From NCBI RefSeq assembly GCF_028858725.1, contig NC_084760.1, positions 92,439,867-92,503,866 of the forward strand: a stretch of 64,000 nt of DNA, given 5' to 3'. The notes beneath the pieces are model-generated. The model was given only the letters and a program-made list of their open reading frames with translations. It ran no database searches and was not told where the DNA came from. The position numbers and the translations under genes are program-made. This stretch comes from Colius striatus (lineage: Eukaryota; Chordata; Aves; Coliiformes; Coliidae). Below, one piece after another: positions 12,801 to 24,800 of this stretch; within the stretch, counting starts at the first letter, position 1, and each line of letters starts with the position of its first letter.

Positions 12801-15331
12801 ACTCCCCCAGCTCTTGCTTTATTCCTGGTCTTTTGGAGCCAGCCAAGTAGGTTATGGCAATGACTGTCCCTCCTCTCACAGCTGGGAGCCATCCAGCAAT
12901 TCATGCCCTGTATTAGGAAGTTAATACTACCTTTCCAGAGACAAAAGCCTTCCCTTCCAAGCATTTTGCATGAGCTTCTGTATGGCAGGAATGTGTGGTT
13001 TCTAGGAAGCCTAACTTGGCAAGCAGAGTTGAGGAAGTCTTAGGCTTTCACCAACTCCTCCCAGGGATCAGCAGTTGTCAGCTCTGAGCATCCCATGGAG
13101 TCAGGAACAACTCAGGACTTCTTGTGTTGTGTGTGTGTGTGTGTGTGTGTGTGTGATGAAGAGCCAGTTTGTGAATTCCCTCTCACAATAGGTGTGATCT
13201 CAGCTATATTATTTCTGCTTCTGTGGTTGTCCAGCTCATCAGCTACCTCGTGGCTATCTTGGTGGATACAAGTCAGGGTAGGTTACCTACCACATAGAAA
13301 ATGGTTTGTGTCAGTTTATTTCTCCTCCCTCTGAAGTCGTGCACCTGGTGACAGGCAGCTATGTATGACTTATTACTCACCTAGACCTGTCCTTTCTGAG
13401 TCACTGCCAAGTGCCACCTACACTTTTCACTCAACTGCATTTCCACCTTTTTTCTTTTTTACTTTCTATAAACGCACTGTTGAATCAGAAAATAAGTCAT
13501 TGATGGTAGATTGTCTGACACTTGCTGTCTGTATCCCAGCATTCATAAACTGGCAGGGGAATAACCTTAGCAGTGAGTATTTAATTTGCAGGGGGAATTT
13601 CTCCAGCAGGTCTCCCCCAGATTGCCTACTGGGTCCTTCTGCCAGGTTCAGATGCAGGCATATAAGTGAAGAGTGATCCTGCAATCAAGGACAGAGTTTG
13701 CAGCTGGAAACCTGTTGGCCCATTGAAAAAGTCTAAGAAATAAGCAGGGCTGTGACCTCAGACAGGAGTCATCCACAGTGCTTAACAGTAGGTCAGATCC
13801 AGGTCCCTCCATAGGAGAGCAAGGCAGTGAGTTTGTATCACCTTGCAGCAGGGGTTGGGCTCTGCCTCATGCATAGGTATAAGCCAGTGGGTCCCAGTAC
13901 TTGTGGATTAAGCATCCACAAAATGCTTGTGTGTCTGCTGGGGGCAGAGGGTCCAATGCGGGCAGGTCTCTGGCAGGCAGGGCTGGGACATTGAACCCTG
14001 TTGGATCTCATCTCTCAGTCATTCCTTACCCCATGATGCTTGTGACTATGTCTCTGCCTGCAGTGGGCACAATGTTGTTCTTGCATGAAGAGCCCAAGTC
14101 TAATTTAGTGAACTTTCTAAGGCTGATCTTCTCCCAGGGTAGGCAAAGTCAAGTGGCATATCTATGATACTTCTTGCTGAAACATCAAGGTGCCAGAGTG
14201 AGGTGCTGATGGACAAATTGAATGGCCAGGTGAGACATTTGGACTTATTAAACCTGCAAGTTTCTGCTTCTCATTTTTCAGATGAAAAAATAACAAAAAT
14301 CTTATCTTCCTCTAATTCTTCATTCCCCCAGAGTGGAAGGTAAGTTGTTTGAAGTGTATTCTTTGTTTCACCTGTTTTTTGTCTTCTCCTAACTTTGCAA
14401 TGAGGGGCAAAATGACAAAGATGGAGCAAAGTAAAGACAGAAACTAATGGCTGATAAATGAAAGCAGACAAAAAAAAATCTCTGAAGCCTTGATTTTGTG
14501 GTTTAAAAGAAAAAAATCAGCATCTAATCTTTCCCAATGAACATTACATTTTTTTAACTGAAAGGCTATTTATAGGATGTATGTATTTGGGTAACAACAG
14601 TTCCAGTCAGTTGGTTTTTAACTGTTACAAGTAGCTTGGAGTGAAGCAAAGGATTTTGTTCAAGTATTAGACTGATTTCCTACGGTGTACTGTAGCAAGA
14701 ATTTGTTGGGATGTCTCCATTACAGTTGATGACGGATGGCTCCTGGGGTGCCCTGTGGTCTGGCTGGATAGACGTGAGGCTTTTGCATCCCTCTCTGGAT
14801 TGTACCCTAGACTTGTAGCTCCATGGCACTGGGATGGACAGGGAAGAAGCAGGTTTCCATGAAGCAGTTACAGGATTCCTTGCTTTATAAGGGGCTTAGA
14901 AGACGTTGACTATTTTTCCTACCCCCTTTTCAACTTGCTTCTGCTAACCATGGAGGTAAAGCAAGCTGGGAGAAAAACCGAAATCACACAAGAACAGTGG
15001 ATATTCAGGCTCCCCACTGATTTAGCATGGCTGTTCAGGTTGTCTCTGATTAGATCAGAACTCAGCAGAACAGGCAGTTACAAAGCACTCTTACCGTGGG
15101 GCGCTTCCAGATTATCCCCTGGGTTTTGAAGGAGTATGGTCCCAGGTCCCGGTAGCCCAGCGCAGAAGGACAGGCTGGGAACTCCCCATCCTTGAAGAGG
15201 GTTCCAGTCTGCAGGCACTGCTGCCTCAGGGCTTCATAGTCCTGCTTCAAATACTTGATGGCATTCCTGTAGGATCCGAGCCCTTCTGCAGATGCTCTTT
15301 CTTGGCACAGCCTGGCCGCTACCCTGGACAT
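718..15331 (-). CDS. CAPN8: Calpain-8 large subunit, coding exons 1-7 (partial, runs off left edge)
   Basis: Classical calpain, a Ca2+-dependent cytosolic cysteine protease. In mammals calpain-8 is stomach-enriched and pairs with calpain-9. Seven minus-strand exons splice cleanly: 15095..15331, 12275..12344, 4303..4421, 3070..3203, 2589..2757, 1641..1724 and 718..803, each with GT-AG ends. They encode residues 1-299: the anchor helix, protease core PC1 and the start of PC2. The triad is intact: C105 in [11 protein letters not shown]262 in KGHAYSV and N286 in RNPWG. The motif after the Asn reads NPWGSVEW, where CAPN2 has NPWGEVEW. The start at 15331 aligns with the CAPN2 start and has A at -3. 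Exon lengths match CAPN2 exactly. The name rests on position beside CAPN2 and TP53BP2 and on similarity to CAPN8 (EGLGS near the N-terminus, [14 protein letters not shown]). Another classical calpain is possible but less likely. Exons 8 onward lie left of the window. Confidence 0.87.
1477..1511. repeat. T-rich tract in CAPN8 intron 6
   Basis: T-homopolymer interrupted by single C residues. On the gene strand it is A-rich, so it is not the pyrimidine tract of an acceptor. It could be a worn poly(A) tail, but no element precedes it. Confidence 0.5.
1641..1724 (-). CDS. CAPN8: CAPN8 coding exon 6 (catalytic His)
   Basis: 84 nt, residues 244-271. Carries [14 protein letters not shown] with H262 of the triad. 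Acceptor gccccag, donor gtaagc. Confidence 0.92.
2589..2757 (-). CDS. CAPN8: CAPN8 coding exon 5
   Basis: 169 nt, residues 187-243. Includes the family signature [10 protein letters not shown] and ends LLGCSID. Acceptor cccacag, donor gtaaga. Confidence 0.93.
3070..3203 (-). CDS. CAPN8: CAPN8 coding exon 4
   Basis: 134 nt, [18 protein letters not shown] through LLEKAYAK. Acceptor ttccccag, donor gtacgg. This exon is unusually similar to CAPN2 exon 4 at the DNA level (11 differences in 134 by hand count) and has about 86% G/C at third positions, against about half in neighbouring exon 3. Confidence 0.93.
4303..4421 (-). CDS. CAPN8: CAPN8 coding exon 3 (catalytic Cys)
   Basis: 119 nt, residues 103-142. 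Carries the active-site block [15 protein letters not shown] (C105) and ends YAGIFHFQ. Acceptor tttttag, donor gtacag. Confidence 0.93.
5581..5665 (-). repeat. CR1 LINE 3' tail
   Basis: Short minus-orientation CR1 tail in CAPN8 intron 3. Carries gaatcacagaatagtagaga and ggacctttagagatcatcta. Confidence 0.85.
8378..8432. repeat. Compound GT/TA simple repeat
   Basis: Imperfect run of TG, then TATA, then TC, then CA dinucleotides in CAPN8 intron 3. Confidence 0.7.
12275..12344 (-). CDS. CAPN8: CAPN8 coding exon 2
   Basis: 70 nt encoding [20 protein letters not shown] and three more codons. Flanked by a ttttcag acceptor and a gtatgt donor. It matches CAPN2 exon 2 in length and phase. Confidence 0.9.
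12345..15094. other. CAPN8 intron 1 (about 2.75 kb)
   Basis: Contains a (GT)n microsatellite at about 13.13-13.16 kb. Otherwise I see no recognised gene, RNA or repeat. Confidence 0.6.
13129..13155. repeat. (GT)n microsatellite
   Basis: About 13 uninterrupted GT units in CAPN8 intron 1. Confidence 0.9.
15095..15331 (-). CDS. CAPN8: CAPN8 coding exon 1
   Basis: Encodes residues 1-79, from [20 protein letters not shown] to GIIWKRPT. It holds the N-terminal anchor helix and the start of PC1. The donor is ACG|gtaaga. The exon is 237 nt, the same as CAPN2 exon 1. Confidence 0.9.
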
Positions 15332-15594
15332 GCTGCCCACCCTCCCACTGCGGCTCCGTCTTTGCCTCCTGGGCAAAAGGAGGTGAATACAGGCAGGTAG
15401 CAGGCTCAGGTGGAGCCAGAGGCTGCCCTAAGTGCTCCAATAGCCCTGAAGGGAGGAGGCACAGAAGTGTAAATATGTACCTGAGATGTGCCGAGAGCCG
15501 TGGGCAGGGAGCTGGCAGAAGCCGCAGCTGGCGTGGCTGGGATGGCAGGCGCTGCCTTGCACTGCTCCCACGTTGTTTGCTTTTTTGCTTCCCC

Positions 15595-15602
15595 CTTTTA
15601 TA
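15595..15602 (-). promoter_or_regulatory. CAPN8: Candidate TATA box for CAPN8
   Basis: On the minus strand this reads TATAAAAG followed by a G-run, about 265 bases upstream of the CAPN8 ATG. The distance would give a 5' UTR of roughly 200-240 nt. Its match to the TATA consensus is strong, but no transcript data are available, so this is inference. Confidence 0.5.
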
Positions 15603-15867
15603 ATACACTTTTAACAAGGAGCAAGGGAAAGCAGTGTTTTTGCAGACACGCCTATTTGCACATGGAAAGTGATTGTATGTGTTCAATGTGCTGAAAGCCA
15701 GCCTTGAGGACTGGTGCTTTAAAAATTCAGATGAAGATGGTTTAGAACTCCTTTCCTTTCTTCTGAGATTGGGCTTTACGCTGTTGGAGGGTTGTGCAGC
15801 CACAAAGCCTGGAGCTGGATATCTACTGCTACAGCTTACACAGCTACAGAGACATCACTGAATTTTA

Positions 15868-16193
15868 AAGGACCTCATTAACACTTACAAGTACCCAAAG
15901 GGTAGATGTCAAGAGGATGAGGCATCACTTTTTTCTGTAGTGTCCAGCGACAAGGACAATGGGTAATGGATTTAAGCTGGAACATGAACAATTCTGCTTA
16001 AACACAAGGAAAAACTTCTTTCCTGTTCAGATGAGGGAGCCCTGGCACAGGCTGCCCAGGGAGGGTGTGGAGTCTCCTTCTCTGGAAATTTTCAAGACCC
16101 ATCTGATGTAGATGAACCTACTTTAGCAGGGATTGGACTAGATGATCTCTGGAAGTCCCTTCCAACTTCTGCCATTTTATGACTCTATGGTTC
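15868..16193 (+). repeat. CR1 LINE 3' fragment
   Basis: Diverged CR1 tail in plus orientation. It contains the block encoding REPWHRLPR-like residues (gagccctggcacaggctgcc) and the terminal block ggactagatgatctctggaa, and ends in a degraded ATTYTATGACTCTATG tail. It lies upstream of the CAPN8 promoter, between the two calpains. Confidence 0.85.
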
Positions 16194-19100
16194 TCAGATC
16201 AGTATGAGTTAATTTGTTAGCAATAAATAGTGTGAACTTGACAGAGCTAGAGATGGTCACATGGCCCTATGACCTGCAGAGGGTAAGGATACAATCCAGG
16301 ACCACAATCTAGGCTAAAAATGGATAATTCTGTTACCAGACAGAAGGCAAGCTGGTAACCCTTGCTCCTTATCTCCAGTGTGATCTTTGGTAAAAGTCAG
16401 TGTACCTTCACCATCTATAAAACCAGGATCTTATCCCAGCTAGTGAGAAGTTAGCCATGACATTTACAGTCTTTTGGTGGTGCTTCCTGCTTATAAAATC
16501 TTTGCAAGAAAAGAACAAACCAAGCCTTAGGCACAGAAGGCTTTTTAGACCTTAAAAAATTAGTGATTCCTGTTCTTGCAGTAGAAAATTTCCAAGTTTC
16601 TACTCTGGCAACTGTATTTTTTACTAACACAGGGGTACACAGCTCCCTGGCAAGGCGACTGCAAATGTCTGTAGGTTGGAGAACTAAAGCAGGAGCAATT
16701 TCCCACAGAGCACAGCTGCTCTCTGCTGTCGTCATATTTAATGGCCAGGTTTCCCCAGCAAAGCCAAATGCATGTCCAGCTAAGAGCTGGGTAAATAGTA
16801 ACTTTGTTTGCCAGAGAGTGTATTTGATGACTACCCCTTGGTAAGTTTAGACAGAAGGTGTGGGGAAGGGAAGAGAGAATTTTTAAGGACTGAAATCTGT
16901 TGAGATAAGGAGTCCAAACAGAGGCTAGCCGAGCTGCTTGTCTGCAAATATTTGAGGAGCATGAATGCAAAAGAGGATACAAAACGACTTGGTTCCAGGT
17001 GGGCACAGGTAGAGAAGGTTGAAGAAATCACTATAGTGTTTATCCCAAAATTAAGTTAATACTGTTGAAATTGAGCAAAGGAGAGGATAGCCAGAATTTC
17101 ATCTCTGGTACATTGCAGTACTTCTAGGTATCTCTGTGTATTGAACCAGAGTGAAATGTGGAATAATAAAGGTTCAGGGAGGAGGTTTTTTTCTTTACAA
17201 CATGGATTTTTTCATGTCAAATAGACCTACACAGAAGTATTTGCTTTCACAGAATCATAGAATGGTAGGGGTTGGAAGGGACCTTTAGAGATGATCTAGT
17301 CCAACTCCCATGCCATAGTAGGTCCATCTAGATCAGGTCGCACAGGAATGCATCCAGGTTGGTCTTGAAGACCACCAGAGAAGACTCAACACTCTCCCTG
17401 GGCAGCCTGTGCCAGGGCTCCCTCACCCTCACAGTAAAATAGGTTTTTCTGTTGTTTAAATGGAACTTTTTGTGTTCCATTTTGTGTGCTTTCTCTGCCC
17501 AAGAGGCAGAATACTGCTTTATTTCTCTCCCTGCACCAGCATCTTGTGCTGAAATTTCCCCTATTCCTGTGGTCCAGAGACACACTCCTGTTTTACTGTG
17601 ATTGCTGTAAGCTGAAGGTCTGGCAACACTTTTCACAGAAAAGCATGGTGCTCCAGCATTTGGGACATGCCATGTTGATCAGGAACCTTTTGCTTCTCAC
17701 ACACTTTTTTTAGATATACACTTGATACACTGTGTGCTCTGTAACTCCCAGACATGACTGGGCACAGAAGGGGTGAACTCTTGTGCATCACCAGCATATT
17801 AAGATGTGATATAGAGGAAATAAAATCAGATTTAAATCTTCATAAATTCCAGTAAAACGTGCCATATGATTTTTTTCTGTCCTGTATCTCACATTTTGGA
17901 AAAAGATGAGGAGAACAATTTTCTCCAGCAAAGGGCTGGACCAGGTAAACACTCAGTATGTCCACCACAACCTTCTCCTCCTAGTGATCTGTAGTACTGC
18001 ACTTCCAATCCATTTCCAAGCTTGACTAGCAGCACCATTATTTATTTGGTGCAGAAAGTGATACACAAGCACCACCTAGAGGTTATAAAGAAGATGAAAA
18101 GATGATGACTACAGCCGTAATTGAGGGTTACGTTATGGGGGGCAAAGTTTCCAGGTTCTCCATCACAGTCAAAAAATGCTGCTGAAGGGGCATTAACCCC
18201 TAGGGAGACAACGTAGCATTACACAGATCTGACAATCAAGTGGAAATCACCTTTTTCTTTAAAGAAAACAGGCATATTGTGTGAGTATACGGAAAATCGA
18301 GGAACTGGATCATGTAGTACTCAAAAGAACTTCCCTCTGACCATTCACTCATGTCCACATCTGCTGCTGGGGAGCAAGTACCTGATTTATTGGCTTATCT
18401 AGCTTCAGAGGACTTTGCAGGTAGGCTGTTCATATGGTACACTCAACTTCTCATATTGTAAGAGAAATCCTGTATTACACCAACATATCCCTGTCTATCA
18501 TCAACTATCTGAGACAGTACAGCCCCTATCTGTTTAGGGCCAAACTAACAAGCCATGGTGGCAATACCCCAGATACCTTTCCTACCATCTACTTGAATCC
18601 TTGCTGACTTAATTTCCTTCTGGCTTTGCTCCTTTCTGTTCCTCTCCTTTTGTATTTGGCTCAGTCTCAACCCCTGTCCCACTGCAGAGACTCTTAAGAA
18701 AAGTCAGGTAACTCTGACTGCACAAAGCAGACATGTAATGTGCTTGATTCCCTGATCATTGTCCAAGCAGAGGCTGTCAGCATGCTGACAGCAGACACTG
18801 TAGAGGTCTGTGAATACCATCTATGGGACACAAGTGAAACGACTAAGAAAACTGAAGTGATTATATGACAAACTTCGACTCATCTTAAACATCTCTATCT
18901 ACTTGAAGGGGGCTAGAGGAGTTCACAAACCAAGACTGGTTTTGCAGGCCAGTGAAAACCGCTGCTTTACACTTACACTGGTAGGGGTTTTTACCACCAT
19001 TCTTGAAAAATGAGTGAAGTCGGACCTGCGGCAGTTATACAGGCTTGAACCACTGTGTGGAGCCAAACAAACGCCTTTTGAGCAGCCCTACAGCTCCTGG

Positions 19101-21329
19101 AGGTCGCCTTAGGAGGCAACACGGCTCCTTGTGAGTTAAACTCCCAGGTGGTGAGGTAGTGTTTTCTCAGTCTACGGGTTCAGTGGATGGCCTTCTTGCC
19201 TTTGAGATAATTGAGTGGTGTGTAATGAATCAAAACGGTTGATCAAAACCATCCTCCCATGTCATATTCTGCCATGCCACAACTTCTGCACAGCCGTGCT
19301 GGAGACCTTGGCTAATGGTGTAGCAGTAATTGAGTGCACACAGCATGTATCAACCCCGTTCAGAGAGCACTTAAGGCACGTAATGTTATTTGATCTGCTT
19401 GCAGTTCTCCACATGTGACTGGTTTCCCACAAGACCCAACATCCTGCTAAAAATACTATTGTTCTCTTTATTAAGAGAGCTCCTGTGACCCATAAGAAAG
19501 AGGAGACACCCTCAAAGAAGAGAGAAGTTAGTCTGTGCCTGGCTGGGTTTGGACAGCCTCATAGGGGACATCAGAACTTCTTCCTTGCATGGCCACAATC
19601 TACACAGACGTCGCTGGCTGGTGCATCTCATACCATTCTCCTCTCTAACCTCAAAAAGATGTTGAGGACTTCCTCTGCTACACTGTGAATTGAATGGGCA
19701 AAGCCTATCTTGCTTCTATTAATTAGCAACAGCTTCTCACGTAACTGTGTAAGCAGGACTTGTGCAGAGTACAGGCAGAGGCATCATAAGTGATTGAAGT
19801 TCAAAACCACCAAGCAACCAGACAGTGTTTCCCAATGTATCGCCATGTATCAGTAATGGAAGAAAACTTCTGATTTGTCATCTTCAAGGAAAACTTCCCA
19901 CTACATCTCAGCAATGGGTACAGCCAGGTATTTTATGGTACTTTTGACATTTTTCAAGCAGTAACATGCATTTTAGTTGGATGAGATGGCTCCAAACAGG
20001 CCCTTAGTGCATGCACAGGGCTTGGGTAATGACCCACAAGAGGAGGTGCCTCCCCTTCTGAAGCAGCTGGATGGCCAGTGCAGGCAGTGGATGTCGCAGT
20101 AAGGACTATCAGCCTCTGCACTGCCGTCCTGCACCCAGAATGCTGCCTGGCGCCCAGCACAGCCTGAGTCAGACCCAAAGTATGAAGCAAATAGTTTGAA
20201 TTCTGCCTTGGAGGGATGCCGTGCTATGCGGATGCCAGCAGCAGCCTGTCAGCCACCCTTGGCAGCAGCTCACAGAGACACTCCTTTTTCCGCACCTCAG
20301 GGCTGGGGACTACGTTTAGGGGAAACTCAGTGCACTGAGGTTTGGGCTGTACATTTGGGGAGTTGTAGATGGATTTATGCCACCAGTGACAGAAACATGT
20401 GCTTTGGTTACCACCAAAAAATCAAGCTAGAAACAATTTCCATTGTGTGCAGCGCTCAAAATCTTAACAGGATGATAGTAGAGGTTACACATGGACCGTA
20501 TTAGGTTTTGAGCTACGTTAGTTTAAATTCCTTTGACTTTTTTCTAAGCTTACAGGTTTGGACATGGATACTTTTGAGTTCCACACAGGAAATAGCGATT
20601 TTTTTTCAAATTGATGAATACATGTGGTAATATGGGAGCAAGGGCTGGCACCCGTGCCATGTGGATGAAGTGCCCAGCTGATGTGTGTTGTAAAACAGAA
20701 CTTTCCTTTAAGCAAGGACAAGGAGCCAAGTGTCTGGAGAAACAGGCTCTGGGAGTTAGAAGTAGGGATTAATGCCAAGGCTAGAGTAACACTGTTTAGG
20801 TTGGGATGACCATAAATCAATAGCTTCTGTGTGAACCTCACTACTCTGTATCCTTGCAAGAGGGACTAGAGACTGATAGAGAGGGAACCTCCCGCCTCAG
20901 AAGGCCCAAAGGCTGGGTGGTGCCTAATGAGCATGAAGTCAGCAAACATCTGCATTAAGTGGGGGAAAGGTAAAGATGGCAACCAGCGACTTGTAGCCCA
21001 CCTACCCAATTTATACCCCAGACCCAAAAGAAGCGGGCAGAGGAAGTGAACTGAGCACGGGTACTCATTTACATGCCAGGCAATGGCCTTCTAACCAATC
21101 GCTGAATAGAATAACAATGCATACGTGTTAGAATATAGAATGTACGTACATGCTGTTGTGCATAGAAATACAGCACGAGAGATACTGTTGGAGCGTGTCT
21201 GACGCGTGGATTACCCCCCAGCACCCGTAACTGCGCAAATACGAGGTAAAACAGCTCTGCTCTGTGCGTGTATATGGGCGTCTCGCACACCCGGTAAAAG
21301 ACCCCGCTTTTGGGACAACACAGCTGCGC
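16194..21329. other. CAPN8-CAPN2 intergenic region
   Basis: Most of the spacer between the divergent calpain genes. Apart from a minus-strand CR1 fragment at about 17.25-17.48 kb I recognise no gene, RNA or other repeat. Regulatory elements for either gene could lie here but cannot be named from sequence alone. Confidence 0.6.
17249..17482 (-). repeat. CR1 LINE 3' fragment
   Basis: Minus-orientation CR1. Reading rightward it starts with the reversed tail (agaatcatagaatggtag), then the conserved ttggaagggacctttagaga block. It continues into the end of ORF2, whose minus-strand translation reads KKFHLNNRKTYFTVRVREPW and on to a stop. Good preservation suggests a fairly young copy. The left-hand 5' limit is uncertain. 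Confidence 0.88.
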
Positions 21330-21830
21330 GTGCTTTTCGCTTCAGGTCCGCGGGGGAGCAAGGGCAGAGACCGGGGCGAAGCTTCCTCAGCCGTGACTCG
21401 GAGCGGGTGCGGGTGACTGGCGGTGCAGAGGGGCTGCAGCTCTACCGGCGGCCCTGATGACATCCGCGGGGGCGGGTGGGGGATGCCGCGGCGGGGCGGG
21501 GCGGCGCGGCGGGGCGATGGCGGGGATGGCGGCGGCGGTGGCGCGGGAGCGGGCGGCGGTGGCCGGCGCGGGGCGGCACGAGCACGCCGTGCCCTACCTG
21601 GGCCAGGATTTCGGGGCGCTGCGGCAGGAGTGCCTGCAGGACGGGCGGCTCTTCCAGGACCCGTCTTTCCCCGCCGGCCCCGCCGCCCTCGGTTACCGAG
21701 AGCTGGGGCCCAGCTCCTACAAGACGCAGGGCATCGTCTGGCGCAGACCTACGGTAGGGCGGCAACGGCGGAGACGGGAGGGGAGGTGGTCCCAGGAGCA
21801 TCGTTCCGCGGCACCACTGCGCCTTTTCAC
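21330..21830. promoter_or_regulatory. CAPN2: CpG island / TATA-less promoter of CAPN2
   Basis: Strongly GC-rich with many CpG dinucleotides and several GGGCGGGG (Sp1/KLF-type) boxes around 21.47-21.51 kb. It spans the predicted 5' UTR, coding exon 1 and the start of intron 1. No TATA box is visible. This is the usual architecture for a widely expressed gene such as CAPN2. The exact transcription start cannot be read from sequence. Confidence 0.75.
21517..21753 (+). CDS. CAPN2: CAPN2 coding exon 1
   Basis: Residues 1-79, [19 protein letters not shown] through GIVWRRPT. The N-terminus is alanine- and arginine-rich because of the CpG island. Donor ACG|gtaggg. Confidence 0.93.
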
Positions 21831-24800
21831 CCGAATCTTATTCCCCTCCCCCCTTCCCTTAAACTGAGGTTTGGATTTAATGCAGTGGCGGTTGTTCCTG
21901 TGCCGTTTGTTCTCCCCGTTCTCCCTCGCAGCACACCCGGAGGCCAGGCACTGGCAGCGAGTAAATCCCAGTGCAGACAGCCTGTGAGACTGTGGCCTTG
22001 GAGTGCCCGGGGAAGGTTGAGATTGGACATTAAGAAGAACTTTTTTTGAGAGGATTGTTAGACGCTGGAACAGGCTGCCGGGGGAGGTGGTGGACTCGCC
22101 ATCCCTGGGGGTGTTTAAAAGACGCGTAGGTGAGGTGCTGAGGGACTTGGTTTAGCGGTGGGTTTGACAGTGTGAGGTTAGTGGTTAGACTTCATAATCT
22201 TAAAGATCTTTTCTAAGCAAAACAATTCCATGATTCCGTGTTCTTTTGCCCGGGGTGTGGGATGGCAGGGTAACATGCTGCATCTGGAAAACAAGCAGCA
22301 AAAAAGCCGTTTGCCTCTCGGTCCTGAATTCTGCGTGCACACTAACTGCTGGCTTTGGGTAGCGCTCAGGGTTGTCGCTTTGGATAACTCTTTCCTTTAG
22401 CAGAAGGATGAGGTGACCACGATGCAGAGATTTCCTTCATGAGCCCTCGCTCAGTCTGCGCCGCTGGCTACTGAAGCAGCCGTGTCTGGCCAAAGGAGCC
22501 ATGGAGCCAGATGGACTCCAGGGTGACTAGGCATAGTCAGTGGCGGGGAGGTAATAGCATTTGTTTGCATGTGTGTAAAAATGCAGCAGATCTCCTGGCA
22601 CACAGTGTAAAATGAGATGGCTGCCCACAAGCTTCGGTCACCAGCTCCCATTCTCACTGCGCTTAGTGTGTCTGGTGCCCACACTTGTTCCTGACCTGCT
22701 CCAGCTCTGTGGTGTTCGTCTGCTGTGGTCAACTGCTTGTTTAAATTTGCTGCCAGCGGGGCCCTGTTCCCTCCCTTACCTCTGGATATAGGTAACCGAG
22801 GCTTCTTTTGTTCACAGGAGCTGTGTTCCAGCCCCCAGTTCATAGCCAGTGGAGCCACTCGCACAGACATCTGCCAGGGTGCCTTAGGTAAGGTGGAGAG
22901 CTTGGTTTTCATGCTAGTGCTGCGCTGGGACACCACAGTTTATGCTAGGCTGTAACTCACTCTGTAAATACATCCTTTTGTGTCCTACTGGCTCCCTTCA
23001 TGCCAAATCAGGTCTTTCTTGCCTTTCCTGGGCAGCTGCAGGTAGAGACTGTGTGTGTTTGGCCACTGAGCACAACCTTGCTGCCTTACCAAGCAGGGAT
23101 GACACAGACTGGTTTACTGAGGGTTTATCTGATCAATTCTGGTTCTTTTCCTGTCCACACCCATGTGCCTGAGAGTAGCTTGACTAATTTCTGCCTTTAA
23201 TAGTCTGCTTAGTAAAGCAGTTTGGGTTCATAGCAGCGTGTTTTCCTTCCCCAGTGGGAGAGAGCGCTGCCAAGGAGGAGGAACTCCTCGAAACCTGGAA
23301 AGATGCAATACAGAGAAAATAAATTATAAAGGATTCCCAGCTCTCAAGGAAAGCAAAACTTGGGTGTTTCAGGAGGGATGGGCCAGCCTGTGAGCCCTCT
23401 GCTTTTGCCATGGCTGTCATTAAATTTGTGCAATAGCAGCCTGGGGGTCAGCTGCTCGAGAGGAGCACCAGGAGCTGCAGGGAAGCCCTATGTGACAGTG
23501 GGAATCGAGTGGCTTAACATGACTATATGTGCGCAGACATCCTGGTCTGAAAGCCTCCTGCCCCTCCGAAGGAGTTTAGACAAATGCCTCCATGCCTCTG
23601 CTCCTAGAAGGCAGCATGGAGCCTGGGAAAGAGAACAGCTGTGGGCATCTGAGAGGCAATAAGCTGAGGTGGAAGCAGTGAGGTTCCCATTGATTCCATA
23701 ACTGTAAGGGAGGGTGGTTGAGATGAGATGGTGCGGCTGGGGGAAAGCTCTCAGTGTAGGGAAACATGACTAATTCATGCTGTGTGTTGTACTTTTGCAG
23801 AGAGGTTGGCTTTTCATCTGCATAATATTAGCCATGTTGTGGCTTCTTAGTTTCTAGTCCCACTGCCGCTATTTGTGTTTTCACGTCCCAAAATATAACA
23901 GATAAGGAAGCTTCTTTCACGTGTTTTGTGTTTATATTTTCTTTCAGAAGTTATTCAGGTTGTTGCTTTAACAACTGGATGCAATTTGTGTAAAAAGCCT
24001 TAACTAAAAAATACTTAAATTGTGCATTTAGTTCTCCTCATGCCAAATATCATTTGTGATACATCGGTGAAGTCCTTAGAATGTCACCAGGTTCCTTCAT
24101 GTGTTCTCGCTTTACCTGATGCAATGTCTCCCACCATGACTGCTTAACACTCATGCCAGACACCTGTGTTCCACCGTCCCACCCCTCTCCCTTTTAATTG
24201 TGAAATTTCACAGCTAAGGACTAGTTCAAGATAAAATAGCAGTTTATTGTCATACCATTTCAACAGCTGACATTTTGCATAGATGCCTCATTTCTGAAGG
24301 CACTTGGTTGCTTTCTGCCTTCTGCAGGCTTCCAGCTTTTCTATTCAGATGATGTGGCAGCAAGGACACGGTAATGAAATATTTGTAGCTTAATTTTTCA
24401 AGTTGTGGAGTTGCTTTTACTAATGCCAAACTGTGTTTTAAACTCATGAAAGAATTTGTTCTCTTAATGGTCTTTGGGCCAGTCAGATGTTCTCGTGAGG
24501 TTATACTCTACAGCCGAAGAATAAGAAATGACTCATAGTTTGTGCTATCTTCTGAAACAGTATTTGAAAAGGAGGTTTTTAGTGCTCTTGTTTATATTAC
24601 TATTTTCACCATGACTAAGTACTGCTATGACTCGCCTTGTTATCCTCTTATGAATCTGGACAGGATTTTGGTATTGTGTGCCAATTTAGTGGTTGATTAA
24701 GAATTAGATGCTATTGATTTTTCCTCTGTATAGCCATTGAGTTAGTGAGAGCCTGTATTGAATCTCTTTTTCACACAATGAGGCTGGAAGATAGGCTCTA

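Noticed and set aside
15234-15803. Minus-strand 189-codon frame upstream of CAPN8
   Set aside because: It overlaps CAPN8 exon 1 in another frame and runs through the TATA region. No similarity recognised.
17328-17636. Minus-strand frame that looks like a small gene (REPWHRLPR region)
   Set aside because: The C-terminal half is the end of CR1 ORF2, so it is repeat-derived.
19150-19180. TGAGGTAGT, a match to the let-7 seed
   Set aside because: The match stops after nine bases and no complementary arm able to form a let-7 type hairpin follows.
21423-22049. Long plus-strand frame of 208 codons over the CpG island
   Set aside because: It is out of frame with CAPN2 exon 1 and owes its length to GC-rich composition. 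The product is a low-complexity Gly/Arg/Ala string.
22818-22887. Idea that the calpain pair and TP53BP2 form a functional cluster
   Set aside because: Their adjacency is old vertebrate synteny. Nothing in the sequence shows shared regulation, and the genes have separate promoters and separate poly(A) signals.
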